Shown in pieces: positions 1-9,751 of a DNA stretch of 64,000 nt. A program made the position numbers and the translations under genes. Origin of the DNA: Lysinibacillus sp. PLM2 (GTDB lineage Bacteria > Bacillota > Bacilli > Bacillales_A > Planococcaceae); NCBI GenBank assembly GCA_023168345.1, contig AP025689.1:3240001-3304000 (forward strand). Direction: 5' to 3'. Under the pieces are notes generated by a model that made no database searches, was not told where the DNA came from, and saw only the letters and a program-made list of their open reading frames with translations. The stretch's first letter is position 1; each line of letters opens with the position of its first letter.

Positions 1-452
1 AACATAGATACTACTGCAATTGCTAATAGAATACTTGGGAAGGCAAGCATAATATCGAATATCCTTGAAATAACCGTATCAATCCAACGTCCATAAAACC
101 CTGCAATAATCCCAAGAAAACTCCCTACTATTACAGAAAGTATAACGGCAAAAAAACCAACTGCCAAAGAGATTCGGGCACCATGAACGATGCGTGAAAA
201 AATATCTCTACCAAAATCATCCGTACCAAACCAATACTCACTCGAAGGTGGTAGAAGCTTTAAACTAAAATTCTGTTCATTAATGCCTTGAGGTACAAAA
301 AAAGGACCTATTAAACCAAGCAGAACAAAAAATATTACAATGCATGTTCCAACAATTGCGACCTTATTTTTGAAAAAGGTCTGCCACGCTTCCTGCCAAG
401 GCCCTTTTACCTTCTCTTTTTTTGTTGTAAGTTCAATAGATTTCGAGACCAT
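1..452 (-). CDS. peptide ABC transporter permease (DppC/OppC type), 3' end beyond left edge
   Basis: This is the N-terminal 150 residues of a permease that runs off the window. It starts at the ATG whose A is at 452, eight bases after a strong AGGGGGTG ribosome binding site. The translation opens with a short cytoplasmic stretch and a first membrane helix (about residues 31-53). It continues with the motif FGTDDFGRDIFSRI that is typical of the DppC/OppC subfamily, then further helices. It would form the inner-membrane channel with the DppB-like gene just upstream (15 bp gap). Its place as last gene of the transporter operon is clear. The substrate (di- or oligopeptide, or nickel) cannot be told from this subunit. 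Confidence 0.9.
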   Translation of the reverse strand, partial: MVSKSIELTTKKEKVKGPWQEAWQTFFKNKVAIVGTCIVIFFVLLGLIGPFFVPQGINEQNFSLKLLPPSSEYWFGTDDFGRDIFSRIVHGARISLAVGFFAVILSVIVGSFLGIIAGFYGRWIDTVISRIFDIMLAFPSILLAIAVVSM

Positions 453-467
453 TCAAACATCCACCCC

Positions 468-1472
468 CTAGTTATATCGAATGCGAGAATCGATTGCAGA
501 GTATAGGATATCGACAATGAGGTTAATCATTACAAACATAAATGCAACAACTAAAATTCCAGATTGAATTACAGGGTAATCACGGAATCCAATTGCTTCG
601 TATATATACCTTCCTATCCCCGGCCAACTAAATATTGTTTCTGTTAGAATGGCGCCACCTAACAATAACCCTGTTTGCAGACCGATTACTGTTAAGATTG
701 GAATAAGTGCATTTTTCAGTGCATGCCTATAGACGACTTTCACCATTTTTTGTCCTTTAGCCCTTGCAGTTCGAATATAATCCGAACGCATCACTTCTAA
801 CATCGAAGAACGGGTCATACGAGCGATAATAGCCATTGGAATTGTCGCTAATGCAATTCCTGGTAAAATTAAATATTTAAGGGTTGTTAAAAACTGATCA
901 AATCTACCTTGGATGAGTGTATCAATCAGATAAAAATGGGTGATTGCTTCTACAGGGGCTCGTACATCCTCACGCCCTGAAGTCGGTAACCATCCTAGAT
1001 TTATACTGAAAGCCCATTGCTCCATTAACCCTAACCAGAAAATAGGCATCGATACCCCTATCAATGCAATAATCATTGCTAAATAATCAAACCATGAATT
1101 TTGAAACCATGCTGAAATAATCCCCGCATTCATACCGATAACAACGGCAAGAATCATCGCAAACAAAGCCAATTCAATTGTTGCAGCTAAATATGGCCAA
1201 ATTTCTGTAACAATAGGTTGTTTCGTACGAAGAGACTCACCTAAATCTCCAGTCAACAAACCTTTTAAATATTCGAAGTATTGTATATACCATGGATTAT
1301 CAAGCCCTAATTGCTGACGGAGTGCTACAATTAACTCCTCGGAAGCCTGTTGACCTAAAATAACCCTTGCTGGATCTCCTGGAATTGCTCTAATGATTAA
1401 AAAAACAATGAATGTCATGCCAAGTAATACTGGTATTAATTGAAGGCATCTTCTCCCTATGTAAGGAAGCAT
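468..1472 (-). CDS. peptide ABC transporter permease (DppB/OppB type)
   Basis: This 334-residue inner-membrane permease has an N-terminal helix followed by the DppB signature around RAIPGDPARVILG. The BPD_transp_1 domain carries the EAA-loop region (RTARAKGQ, about residue 235) that docks on the ATPase. The C-terminal part holds GAILTETIFSWPGIGR, also typical of DppB. I chose the ATG at 1472 because GAGGTGGAG lies just upstream; an in-frame GTG at 1481 overlaps that ribosome binding site. It pairs with the permease at 1-452 and sits downstream of the binding protein gene. The family assignment is firm, the substrate is inferred only as peptides. Confidence 0.93.
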   Translation of the reverse strand: MLPYIGRRCLQLIPVLLGMTFIVFLIIRAIPGDPARVILGQQASEELIVALRQQLGLDNPWYIQYFEYLKGLLTGDLGESLRTKQPIVTEIWPYLAATIELALFAMILAVVIGMNAGIISAWFQNSWFDYLAMIIALIGVSMPIFWLGLMEQWAFSINLGWLPTSGREDVRAPVEAITHFYLIDTLIQGRFDQFLTTLKYLILPGIALATIPMAIIARMTRSSMLEVMRSDYIRTARAKGQKMVKVVYRHALKNALIPILTVIGLQTGLLLGGAILTETIFSWPGIGRYIYEAIGFRDYPVIQSGILVVAFMFVMINLIVDILYSAIDSRIRYN

Positions 1473-1579
1473 TTTCTCCACCTCTCAATTCTTTGGAATG
1501 AAGGTGAGGGAAGGCAAGAAACCTTCCCTCTATAGATATGTGTTAGCTTTTAATATTTTGGGTTTTGATAGCTTTTCTG

Positions 1580-3202
1580 TTATTGAATTGAAACATTCTT
1601 TAAGCTTTCAGATCCTGTAGGGTGTGGATAATAATCAGTCACACCTTTCTTCCCAGCTAATAATGGAATAGAGTGTGCTAATGGTACCCAAGGCGCTTCT
1701 TCAAAAATAATTTCTTGCGCTTGTTTATACAATTCATTACGCACCTCTTCATCAACTTCTGATTGAGCAGAGATTAAAAGATCATGCACTTCATCATTTG
1801 AATAGTAAGCGTAGTTATTACTTCCAATATTGTCTTTGTCTAATAATGTGTACAAGAAGTTATCTGCGTCTCCATTATCACCAGTCCAACCTAATAGGAA
1901 TGCATCAAATTCACCCTTGTTAGCTCGATCTAAATAGGTCGCCCAGTCAACACTTTGAATTGAGGAAGGAATCCCTACATCTTCTAGGTTCTTTTGAATA
2001 GCTTCAGCAATTTTTTGTCCGTCTGGCATATATGGACGTGGAACAGGCATTGCCCAAAGTTCAATCGGTGTACCATCATATCCAGCTTCAGCTAATAATT
2101 CTTTCGCTTTTTCAGGATTATATTCATATCCAGTAATTTCCTCATTATATCCACTAATTGAAGATGGCATTGGGTTTACAGCCACCTCTGCAAGACCTTC
2201 ATAGAATGCATCGACAATTGTTTGTTTATCGATTGCATGGTTAACTGCTTGACGAACTAATACATTATCAAATGGCGGACGAGTATTTGTTAACCCTAAA
2301 TAACCTATATTCATGGATGGACGTTCTATTAATTGTAGATTTGCATCCCCTTCAATAATTGAAACATCTGATGGATTAATGCCATCAGCTAGATCAATCT
2401 CACCTGCAAGTAGTGCATTTAAACGAGCTGAATTTTCAGGTATTGCACGGAAAATAATTGTATCCAATTTCGGTAGACCCTCTTGCCAGTAATCTTCATT
2501 TTTCGCTACCGTAATCGAGTCATTACGTTTCCATTCTACAAATTTAAACGGTCCAGTTCCTACTGGGTTATCACCGAATGCGTCACCCGCAGCTTCAAAC
2601 GCAGTTGGTGAAGCAATTCCAAATGGACTCATTGCAAGGTTTTTAAGGAATGGTGCTTGAGGTCGACTCAATTTAAAGACAACAGTATAATCATCTTCTG
2701 CTATTACTTCTTCAATAATATCTTCACCATTTGCTTTAAACATTGAATGGAAGTAATAGAATTTTTCTTCCGCCCCACCCTTCCATCGTTCAATATTTTT
2801 CACAACTGCTTCAGCATTAAAATCAGTACCGTCGTGGAATTTAACGCCTTCCTCTAATTTAAATGTATAAGTTAATCCGTCTTCACTAACTTCCCATTCT
2901 TTAGCTAGTCCAGGATGGACAGTTGTATCTTGCTCACCAAAATCAAGTAAAGTTTCAAAAATATTTTCTGTTACTTTAAATGATTCGCCGTCTGTTACGA
3001 TTGCTGGGTCAAGTGAAACAGAATCTCCCCCTCGACCAAATACTAATACTTGCGGTACTGATTCATTTGTTTCCTCAGTTTCTTCATTTGTTTGTTCTGT
3101 AGTGTCTTCAGGCTCAGTCGATTCACTTCCGTTACATGCTACAAGTAAAAACACAAGACATAGTACTAGCAATAGCCACAAAGTCGAAATTTTGTTTTTC
3201 AT
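1580..3202 (-). CDS. peptide-binding lipoprotein of the ABC transporter (SBP family 5)
   Basis: This 540-residue extracellular solute-binding lipoprotein feeds peptides to the permease pair encoded downstream. The start at 3202 gives a signal peptide ending in the lipobox LVAC, with Cys23 as the lipidated residue, then an acidic Ser/Glu/Thr-rich linker of about 30 residues. The mature part shows family-5 signatures, including YTFKLEEGVKFHDGTDF and FKFVEWKRNDSI. AAGGGGG sits upstream; two adjacent ATG codons (3205 and 3202) are both possible, and the second has the better spacing. The upstream in-frame extension to 3241 lacks a ribosome binding site. It lies between the ATPase genes and the permease genes. 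Confidence 0.93.
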   Translation of the reverse strand: MKNKISTLWLLLVLCLVFLLVACNGSESTEPEDTTEQTNEETEETNESVPQVLVFGRGGDSVSLDPAIVTDGESFKVTENIFETLLDFGEQDTTVHPGLAKEWEVSEDGLTYTFKLEEGVKFHDGTDFNAEAVVKNIERWKGGAEEKFYYFHSMFKANGEDIIEEVIAEDDYTVVFKLSRPQAPFLKNLAMSPFGIASPTAFEAAGDAFGDNPVGTGPFKFVEWKRNDSITVAKNEDYWQEGLPKLDTIIFRAIPENSARLNALLAGEIDLADGINPSDVSIIEGDANLQLIERPSMNIGYLGLTNTRPPFDNVLVRQAVNHAIDKQTIVDAFYEGLAEVAVNPMPSSISGYNEEITGYEYNPEKAKELLAEAGYDGTPIELWAMPVPRPYMPDGQKIAEAIQKNLEDVGIPSSIQSVDWATYLDRANKGEFDAFLLGWTGDNGDADNFLYTLLDKDNIGSNNYAYYSNDEVHDLLISAQSEVDEEVRNELYKQAQEIIFEEAPWVPLAHSIPLLAGKKGVTDYYPHPTGSESLKNVSIQ

Positions 3203-3237
3203 CATTTTCCCCCTTCGGATTTTCAACTTCTTATATG

Positions 3238-4218
3238 TCATTGCTGCGGTTCATTATATAAATGACACGCAACAGAGTGACCACTTTGAACGTCTACAAA
3301 TTTAGGGATTTCAACTTTACACTTATCCATTACATATGGACATCTTGAATGAAAAGAGCAACCTGTTGGTGGATTTGAAGGACTTGGAATATCACCTTTT
3401 AGGAGTATCTGTTCTCTATTAAACTCAGGATCTGGTATCGGTACAGCAGAAAGTAGTGCCTGTGTATATGGGTGTAACGGTTCTTTATAAAGGGATTCAC
3501 TATCTGCAAGCTCTACCATTCTACCTAAATACATCACTCCTACTTTGTCAGAGATATGTCTAACAACCCCAAGGTCATGTGATATAAAAATATATGTTAA
3601 TTTCAAATCCTCTTGTAGCTTTTGCATTAAATTTAATACTTGGGATTGAATCGAAACATCTAAAGCAGATACTGGTTCATCAGCAATTATTAACTTTGGA
3701 TTCGTCATAAGTGCACGGGCAATACCAATGCGTTGTCTTTGCCCACCACTAAACTGATGGGGATAACGTTTTGCATGGTGAACACTTAATCCAACAATCC
3801 CCAGTAGCTCATGCACTTTCTGTTTTCTTTCCGAAGAAGAACCTAAACCGTGAACAATCAATGGCTCTTCAAGAATTTTTTCAACAGAATGACGAGGATT
3901 TAATGATGCATAAGGATCCTGAAACACCATTTGGATATCCCTACGAGTATTTCGCATTTCTTTTTTTGATAGAGTGGAGAGCTCTACTCCATCGAATTTT
4001 ATTGAACCTTCCGTGGGCTCTATTAGCCTCATAATTGTTCTACCAGTTGTAGATTTCCCACAACCAGATTCACCTACAATACCTAACGTCTCTCCTTCAC
4101 GAACCTTGAAAGATAAGTCATCGACAGCCTTAACATAAGATTTATTTACAGAAAGCACCCCTGTATGAATAGGAAAGTACTTTTTTAAGTTAGCTACTTC
4201 CAACAATACTTTCGACAT
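3238..4218 (-). CDS. peptide ABC transporter ATP-binding protein (DppF/OppF type)
   Basis: This 326-residue ATPase of the peptide importer has Walker A GESGCGKS at residues 49-56, signature FSGGQRQR near 155, Walker B LIIADEPVSALD and an H-loop ISHDLGVV. The C-terminal oligopeptide-transporter extension contains the cysteine cluster CSFHSRCPYVMDKC, which in relatives can bind an iron-sulphur cluster. The start is the ATG at 4218 preceded by AGGAGG; a longer reading to 4278 has no such site. The gene overlaps the end of the other ATPase gene by 29 bp, pointing to translational coupling and a heterodimeric ATPase. Confidence 0.93.
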   Translation of the reverse strand: MSKVLLEVANLKKYFPIHTGVLSVNKSYVKAVDDLSFKVREGETLGIVGESGCGKSTTGRTIMRLIEPTEGSIKFDGVELSTLSKKEMRNTRRDIQMVFQDPYASLNPRHSVEKILEEPLIVHGLGSSSERKQKVHELLGIVGLSVHHAKRYPHQFSGGQRQRIGIARALMTNPKLIIADEPVSALDVSIQSQVLNLMQKLQEDLKLTYIFISHDLGVVRHISDKVGVMYLGRMVELADSESLYKEPLHPYTQALLSAVPIPDPEFNREQILLKGDIPSPSNPPTGCSFHSRCPYVMDKCKVEIPKFVDVQSGHSVACHLYNEPQQ

Positions 4219-5215
4219 TTGAAAATCCTCCTTTCTCTTCAAGTAAAAAGCATCTTGCTCTATGATTACTTTCAGCACTCACTTCATAAAGGGCTGGATT
4301 TTCATTCGCACAGCGTTCCATTGCAAATTCGCAACGAGAGGCAAAGCGACATCCTACTTCTATTGATCCTGGCTTTGGGACATTCCCCGGGATTGAGTAC
4401 AGCGTGTCTTTTTTATATCGCATATCTGGTACGGACTTGATTAAGCCCAATGTATAAGGATGCTGTGGATTTTTAAAGATTTCATGCACAGTTGCTTCTT
4501 CAACAATTTGACCCGCGTACATAACAATAACTCGATGACAGGTTTTTGCCACAACCCCTAAATCATGTGTAATTAATAAAACAGCCATCTGCAACCTATC
4601 ATTTAATTCCTTTATTAATTTCAATATTTGAGCTTGTATTGTTACATCTAAAGCGGTAGTCGGCTCATCAGCAATTAATAATTTCGGATTACATACTAAA
4701 GCCATCGCAATCATTACTCTTTGTCTCATACCACCAGATAATTGATGTGGGTAATCCTTCATCAATTCTTCTGGGCGAGGTAGACCGACAAGCTTCATCA
4801 TTTCAATTGCCTTGGATTTCGCCTCTTTTTTTGACCATCTTTTGTTATGCAGTAAAATTGCTTCAATCAATTGATTGCCGATTGTATAAAGTGGATTTAG
4901 TGATGTCATTGGTTCTTGGAAAATCATCGCAATATCATTCCCACGAACTTTACGCATTTTTCTCTCGGAAAGCTTTGTTAAATCCACTTTGTTAAAATAG
5001 ATTTCTCCAGAAGTAATCTTTCCTGGCGGAGATGGAACTAATCCCATAATCGATAAGGATGTGACACTTTTCCCACAACCCGATTCACCAACAATACCAA
5101 GAATTTCTCCATCAAATACTTGGAAATTTATTTTATCAACAGCTGGTACTTTTCCTTCGCTTGTAAAAAAAGTTGTTTCTAGGTCCTTTACTTCTAACAG
5201 TACTTTTCGTTCCAT
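4190..5215 (-). CDS. peptide ABC transporter ATP-binding protein (DppD/OppD type)
   Basis: This is the first gene of the peptide importer operon and encodes 341 residues. Walker A GESGCGKS is at residues 43-50. It is followed by the Q-loop MIFQEPMTSLNP, signature LSGGMRQR near 158, Walker B LLIADEPTTALD, and the oligo/dipeptide C-terminal domain with its cysteine motif (VGCRFASRCEFAMERC). The start has a perfect AGGAGG five bases upstream. Gene order (ATPase, ATPase, binding protein, permease, permease) differs from the B. subtilis opp order, where the binding protein comes first. This suggests a dipeptide or app-like system, but that is an inference. Confidence 0.93.
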   Translation of the reverse strand: MERKVLLEVKDLETTFFTSEGKVPAVDKINFQVFDGEILGIVGESGCGKSVTSLSIMGLVPSPPGKITSGEIYFNKVDLTKLSERKMRKVRGNDIAMIFQEPMTSLNPLYTIGNQLIEAILLHNKRWSKKEAKSKAIEMMKLVGLPRPEELMKDYPHQLSGGMRQRVMIAMALVCNPKLLIADEPTTALDVTIQAQILKLIKELNDRLQMAVLLITHDLGVVAKTCHRVIVMYAGQIVEEATVHEIFKNPQHPYTLGLIKSVPDMRYKKDTLYSIPGNVPKPGSIEVGCRFASRCEFAMERCANENPALYEVSAESNHRARCFLLEEKGGFSNVESIVGSS

Positions 5216-5520
5216 TAAATACCTCCTAGAATTGTTTATATATTAATAAAACTATTTCCAACATCATTTACAGCTGCCTGTCTCTATTAACTTCTAATTT
5301 TTATGTTTAAAATTTGTAAATTATTCCTATTATTATGTAAATTCTCTCGACAAAATTTTATTTTAGTCGAACAAACCCCTATAGCTTTTTTTGCTATATA
5401 AGAGTCAAATCTTTTAACTATCTATCCCTATTGAAAAATTTATCTATTTATCTTTTCTACCTTATTCGTATCAGTTGAGTAGTTTTCCACTCATGTTAGT
5501 AATTTCCACCTAAACTTAAA
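5216..5520. other. non-coding leader upstream of the peptide transporter operon
   Basis: About 300 bp of very AT-rich DNA with no credible ORF lies between the exporter terminator and the peptide operon. It should hold the operon promoter, but I see no convincing -35/-10 pair. Two small inverted repeats are visible: TCGAC/GTCGA arms at 5348-5352 and 5367-5371 around an AT-rich loop, and TATAGC/GCTATA arms at 5380-5385 and 5393-5398. Either could be a regulator site; neither matches a motif I can name. Confidence 0.4.
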
Positions 5521-5570
5521 TAAAAAAAGAAATCTAATAGTCAATAAATAACTAATTAGATTTCTCTTTT
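5521..5570 (-). terminator. intrinsic terminator of the ABC exporter gene
   Basis: Perfect 11-bp arms (AGAAATCTAAT at 5528-5538 and ATTAGATTTCT at 5555-5565) are followed, on the minus strand, by a run of seven T residues. It lies 20 bp past the exporter stop codon. Confidence 0.88.
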
Positions 5571-5589
5571 CCCGATATAGTAATTACAT

Positions 5590-7335
5590 TTAATTAAGTT
5601 TCTGTATTTGGAATAGGTCATGATAAATACCTTGTTTTTGCATTAATGTTTCATGGGTTCCTTCTTCTACTAATTCACCATGATCAATAACAAAGATTTT
5701 ATCTGCATGGGTAATTGTAGAAAGACGATGGGCAATGATGATTGTTGTACGATTATGGGCTAAACGTTCAATGGATTCCTGAATAAGTGCTTCACTTTCT
5801 AAGTCAAGGGCAGAAGTCGCTTCATCCAATACTAATATAGGTGGATTTTTCAAGAAAACACGAGCAATTGCAACTCTTTGTTTTTGTCCACCAGATAGTT
5901 TAACACCTCGTTCCCCGACTTTTGTATCATAACCATTTGGCAGTGACATGATGAAGTCATGGGCATTTGCTGCCTTCGCTGCCTCAATCACTTCTTCATC
6001 TGTGGCATCAGGTCTACCCATTAATATATTTTGCTTAACTGTATCACTAAATAAAATGTTATCTTGAAGTACGATTCCGATCTGTTCCCGTAAGGAATGG
6101 ATATTTACATTAGATACGTTCATTCCATCAATTTTCACCGCACCGCTTGTGACATCATAAAAACGTGGAAGTAGACTTACAATGGTTGATTTTCCTCCAC
6201 CACTCATCCCAACAAAAGCGGCTGTTTCTCCCGGTTTAATATGAAAACTAATGTTATTTAAGATTGTATTACCTTCTTCTTCATATTTAAATGTCACTTG
6301 ATCAAAATCTACTTGACCTTTAACAGAAGATATCGGCTTTGCATTTGGCTTATTTTGCACATCATATTCTTCATCCATAAGCTCAAACATACGATCCATA
6401 GAGGCGATAGACTGAGTTAGGGTTGTAGATGAATTAATCAATCTTCGCAACGGACTATAGAGCCGTTCAATATATCCCATAAAAGCAGCCATTGTTCCTA
6501 CAGATAGATTTTCATTAATAGCTACAAAACCTGCAAAACCAATAACTAAAAGAGGAGCAATATCTGTAATTGTATTAACTACTGCAAAGGATTTTGCATT
6601 CCAAACGGTATGATCTAAGGAACGATCTAAAAATTCGCCATTTTCTTTATCAAAGATTTTTTGCTCATGTTTTTCGAGCGCAAAGCTTTTAATAATACTT
6701 ATACCGCTAACCCGTTCATGCAAATAGCTTTGAACACCTGCTAACGCTTGTGATCGTTTGCGTGTTAAATCTCTTAGCTTACTGAAAAAGTATTTTACAC
6801 TTATTGCAAATAACGGTAATGAAATGATAGCTATGATTGTTAGCTGAACGTCCATCGTTAACATAATTGCGATAACAATCAAGATTGTCGCCATATCTAA
6901 CCATAAGTTCATTAATCCAATCATTATAAAGTTTTTCGTCTGTTCAACGTCATTTATTACTCTTGAAATGACTTCTCCAGCACGAGTATTGGCGTAATAT
7001 TTTAAGCTTAATTTTTGCAAATGACCGAACAATTCTTTTCTAATATCAAACAATACTTTGTTCCCAACATGCTGTGCGAAGTATTGACGATAATATTCAA
7101 TTGGCGGACGAACGATGAAAAACACAATAATTGTTCCACCTAACCAATAAAACAATTGAGTCATTTTCTCTTCATAGGATAATGAATCCTCTAAAATAAT
7201 ATCGTCAATGACGATTTTAGTTAGGAATGGAATAAATAAAGGGATTGCAAATTTTAATATACCGATTCCAATTGTTAATAAAATTTCCCATCGATATGGT
7301 TTTACAAATCGCATATAGCGTCTTATACTGCCCAA
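5590..7335 (-). CDS. ygaD: ABC exporter half-transporter, YgaD-like (membrane domain fused to ATPase)
   Basis: This 581-residue fused exporter has an N-terminal six-helix ABC membrane domain (about residues 15-300). A nucleotide-binding domain follows, with Walker [10 protein letters not shown] near 373, signature LSGGQKQR near 478, Walker [13 protein letters not shown] near 503 and H-loop IIAHRLST. It would act as a homo- or heterodimer expelling lipids or drugs; the substrate is unknown. The start is a TTG at 7335 giving [16 protein letters not shown], closely like the N terminus I recall for B. subtilis YgaD, with only a weak AGGT ribosome binding site. Its position beside ntdP is also as in B. 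subtilis. Confidence 0.85.
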   Translation of the reverse strand: MGSIRRYMRFVKPYRWEILLTIGIGILKFAIPLFIPFLTKIVIDDIILEDSLSYEEKMTQLFYWLGGTIIVFFIVRPPIEYYRQYFAQHVGNKVLFDIRKELFGHLQKLSLKYYANTRAGEVISRVINDVEQTKNFIMIGLMNLWLDMATILIVIAIMLTMDVQLTIIAIISLPLFAISVKYFFSKLRDLTRKRSQALAGVQSYLHERVSGISIIKSFALEKHEQKIFDKENGEFLDRSLDHTVWNAKSFAVVNTITDIAPLLVIGFAGFVAINENLSVGTMAAFMGYIERLYSPLRRLINSSTTLTQSIASMDRMFELMDEEYDVQNKPNAKPISSVKGQVDFDQVTFKYEEEGNTILNNISFHIKPGETAAFVGMSGGGKSTIVSLLPRFYDVTSGAVKIDGMNVSNVNIHSLREQIGIVLQDNILFSDTVKQNILMGRPDATDEEVIEAAKAANAHDFIMSLPNGYDTKVGERGVKLSGGQKQRVAIARVFLKNPPILVLDEATSALDLESEALIQESIERLAHNRTTIIIAHRLSTITHADKIFVIDHGELVEEGTHETLMQKQGIYHDLFQIQKLN

Positions 7336-7527
7336 ACTACCTGTTCACTTCCTTTGTTTCACCGCACAAATTTTATATTTTGTGTAGGTAACTAAAAATA
7401 TACCATAGAAATCGAATCTTTTAATGATTCATGTTTTGTAAGTCAAATGTTCTGATTGAATAACCATTACTAACAAGAATGGGCAGAAGAGAATTTTAAT
7501 TAAACAATCTGGCTTTTACGCGCATTC

Positions 7528-7566
7528 GAAAGGGTGTCCAGAAACTCAACAGCCTGGACACCCCAT
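7528..7566 (-). terminator. stem-loop downstream of ntdP
   Basis: Perfect 10-bp GC-rich arms GGGTGTCCAG (7532-7541) and CTGGACACCC (7554-7563) lie right after the ntdP stop. On the minus strand only TTT follows, so it may be a weak terminator or an mRNA-protecting hairpin. Confidence 0.6.
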
Positions 7567-7572
7567 TCTAAG

Positions 7573-8121
7573 TTATTCATTTGATGATTGCATTTCTTTG
7601 TTAAATAAATAGCGATTCGTCCAAACTTCGATAAAGTCAGGCGCAAAAGGTCCTCTTCTTTGTTTTATCCAGCTTACTAATTTATTCACATTACGTTTCA
7701 ATATTTTATCTATTACTTCTGGATAACTCATTTCCTTTTTATGTTGATCATACTCATCTTCGTCCAGTAATGTATATGTCATATCGGGAAATACTTTAAT
7801 ATCGAGGTCGTAATCAATATATTTTATCGCATTATTATCAAATATATAGGGTGAACTCATATTACAGTAGTAGTAAACTCCATCTTCACGTAACATACAA
7901 ATAATATTGAACCAATGTTCAGCGTGGAAATAGCAAATGGAAGGTTCTCTCGTTAACCATGTTCGTCCATCAGATTCTGTAACAAGGGTCCTTTCATTTG
8001 CACCGATGAATATATTTCTCGTTCCTTTTAACACCATCGTCTCCTGCCAAACACGATGAATTTGTCCATTATGTTTATAGCTATGTATTTGTATCGTTTC
8101 TCCTTCTAACGGTATTGCCAT
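7573..8121 (-). CDS. ntdP: nucleoside tri-diphosphate phosphatase NtdP (DUF402, YgaC)
   Basis: This 182-residue cytoplasmic DUF402 protein hydrolyses nucleoside tri- and diphosphates in characterised relatives, with divalent-metal dependence. The sequence is strongly like B. subtilis YgaC. It has the segment [11 protein letters not shown]-type ([15 protein letters not shown]), [10 protein letters not shown], the acidic [13 protein letters not shown] patch that carries the metal-binding aspartates, and LDEDEY. I chose the ATG at 8121, which follows AGGTGGG at good spacing. The GTG at 8133 lies inside that ribosome binding site and would add four residues. The gene is monocistronic or co-transcribed with the exporter downstream. 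Confidence 0.92.
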   Translation of the reverse strand: MAIPLEGETIQIHSYKHNGQIHRVWQETMVLKGTRNIFIGANERTLVTESDGRTWLTREPSICYFHAEHWFNIICMLREDGVYYYCNMSSPYIFDNNAIKYIDYDLDIKVFPDMTYTLLDEDEYDQHKKEMSYPEVIDKILKRNVNKLVSWIKQRRGPFAPDFIEVWTNRYLFNKEMQSSNE

Positions 8122-8251
8122 AAAAAAGCCCACCTTTTTCAGTTGCTCAAATTATATAAATAATATCCCAATTATATTATAGCAATGGATTGAGAAAACT
8201 TGTAGTTAGAAGAATACAAAAAAAGAAGAAATATCCGATAGCGGAATTTTT

Positions 8252-8292
8252 TAAAAATAAAAAATTAAGGTATAGACGAGCGTCTATACCTA
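8252..8292 (-). terminator. terminator of the Asn-rich spore-protein gene
   Basis: Arms GGTATAGAC (8269-8277) and GTCTATACC (8282-8290) with a 4-base loop are followed on the minus strand by TTAATTTTTTATTTTT. The hairpin is 35 bp past the stop codon. Confidence 0.85.
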
Positions 8293-8326
8293 ATTTTATT
8301 ACTTGAAATTTGATTTGACTAAACAA

Positions 8327-8500
8327 TTAGTTGTTATTGTTGTTGTTGTTTTGTCGGTTGTTATTACGTTGGTTGTTTTGTTGCTTTTGTTTTTGATTTT
8401 GCGCTTGTGCAAAATCTTGATCTACCGCAAACTCTTCGTTTTGGTTGTTGTTGTTATTGTTGTTGTTATTGTTGTTGTTTCTGTTATTTTGTTTTGCCAT
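8327..8500 (-). CDS. short Asn/Gln-rich protein, likely a gamma-type (SspE-like) spore protein
   Basis: This 57-residue, extremely Asn/Gln-rich polypeptide starts at an ATG with a strong GGAGGTG ribosome binding site. After MAKQNNR comes a run of 12 Asn, then a short non-repetitive core (EEFAVDQDFAQAQNQ), then Gln/Asn/Lys tracts ending in seven Asn. It occupies the place of sspE in the B. subtilis map (between ntdP and mutY). Its composition and the EFA...QA..Q core recall gamma-type SASPs, which serve as an amino-acid store in spores. The clear gamma-type protein of this window is at 52753-53250, so this one may be a diverged or second copy. The coding call is firm, the SASP call inferred. 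Confidence 0.7.
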   Translation of the reverse strand: MAKQNNRNNNNNNNNNNNNQNEEFAVDQDFAQAQNQKQKQQNNQRNNNRQNNNNNNN

Positions 8501-8571
8501 TTCAAATTCACCTCCGTGATAAATATTGTTGACTGTTGCGTTGGAGATTATTCGTGGCAAGTGAAAATAAT

Positions 8572-9633
8572 TCATTTCAGAATATTCAAAATCCTTATCA
8601 TCGGCACAGACATAGGTAGCTTTGTTATTTCATCAATTGTATAGAAATTAGCTTCTTTTGGAAGCTTTGATGTCTTTTGAACTTGTACTAAGTGACAATC
8701 CATTTCCCAAGTTAAATGGGAAAATACATGCTTAAATTTCAATAATTGTTCATTTATAAAATCCGTGATATTCAAATTATAACTTTTTTGAAAAATTTCA
8801 TATGTTTTTAATATGTTTTCTTTTTCTATTTCAACCATAGGGAATTCCCACATGTTTGCAAGCAATCCTTCGTTTGGTCGTTTTTGCAAAAGATATTTAC
8901 CATCTTCATCTATAGCAATGTATATGTCATATTTAATTTTTTTGTTTTTTTGTTTTTTTGTTTTAATCGGAAGCTCCTCTGGTTTTCCTTCTTGAAAAGC
9001 TAGACAATATTCTCTGACCGGACAAAGTAAACATTTGGGAGAAGTTGGTGTACATATTTGTGCACCTAAATCCATTAACGCTTGATTGAAGGAACCAGGA
9101 TCCTTTTTAAAAATCAATTGTGTTACAGCTTCTTCAAAAACCTTTTTCGTTTTAGAAAGAGCGATGTCTTCTTTTATATGTAGCACTCTACTTAAAACAC
9201 GCATAACATTTCCATCGACCGCATGTTCAGGCTCATTGTAAGCAATACTTAATATGGCACCAGCTGTATATGGACCGACGCCTTTTAATTTTGTAATATC
9301 GTGACGATTATTAGGTACTTTGCTATTATATTTTTCAACCACTTCGCGTACGCCTATTTGTAAATTACGGGCTCTAGAATAATAGCCTAGACCTTCCCAC
9401 ATTTTTAGTAGTTCTTCTTGCGGGGCATAGGCTAATGATTCTAGTGTAGGGTATTTATTAATAAAACGGTGGTAATAAGGTATTACTGTATCAACTCGTG
9501 TTTGTTGTAACATAACTTCTGAAACCCAGATTTTATAGGGATCAGTTGTATGTCTCCATGGTAAATCACGTTTTTCTTTATAGTACCAGTCAACAAGAGT
9601 TGAGGAAAATTCATTGATATATGGATATTTCAC
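8572..9633 (-). CDS. mutY: A/G-specific adenine glycosylase MutY
   Basis: This base-excision repair enzyme (353 aa) removes adenine mispaired with 8-oxoguanine. The N-terminal HhH-GPD domain contains SEVMLQQTRV with the adenine-activating Glu. It also has the helix-hairpin-helix GVGPYTAG (about residue 117) and the catalytic Asp in AVDGNVMRV (about 139). The iron-sulphur loop has exact spacing C-x6-C-x2-C-x5-C (about 197-213). The C-terminal NUDIX-like domain (about 230-350) recognises 8-oxoG. It starts at GTG 9633 with AAGGAGG five bases upstream. The gene sits next to yfhP as in B. subtilis. Confidence 0.96.
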   Translation of the reverse strand: MKYPYINEFSSTLVDWYYKEKRDLPWRHTTDPYKIWVSEVMLQQTRVDTVIPYYHRFINKYPTLESLAYAPQEELLKMWEGLGYYSRARNLQIGVREVVEKYNSKVPNNRHDITKLKGVGPYTAGAILSIAYNEPEHAVDGNVMRVLSRVLHIKEDIALSKTKKVFEEAVTQLIFKKDPGSFNQALMDLGAQICTPTSPKCLLCPVREYCLAFQEGKPEELPIKTKKQKNKKIKYDIYIAIDEDGKYLLQKRPNEGLLANMWEFPMVEIEKENILKTYEIFQKSYNLNITDFINEQLLKFKHVFSHLTWEMDCHLVQVQKTSKLPKEANFYTIDEITKLPMSVPMIRILNILK

Positions 9634-9751
9634 GACATCCTCCTTAGTTTCGATTGATTTTGTTGAAAATAGGGTATAATTAATTTAAGAAAATTTATCC
9701 ATATTAATAAAAGTAATTCCAACCTACCTCCGATTTAAGGAGTTGATACAA

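Noticed and set aside
8333-8490. GTT triplet array as a possible microsatellite or CRISPR-like repeat
   Set aside because: The repeats are Asn codons of a coding gene on the other strand, with no unique spacers.
8303-8644. Plus-strand ORF of 113 residues rich in Val/Leu
   Set aside because: It is the antisense reading of the Asn-rich spore-protein gene; GTT repeats give Val runs. It has no ribosome binding site, and the minus-strand gene has a strong one plus terminator.
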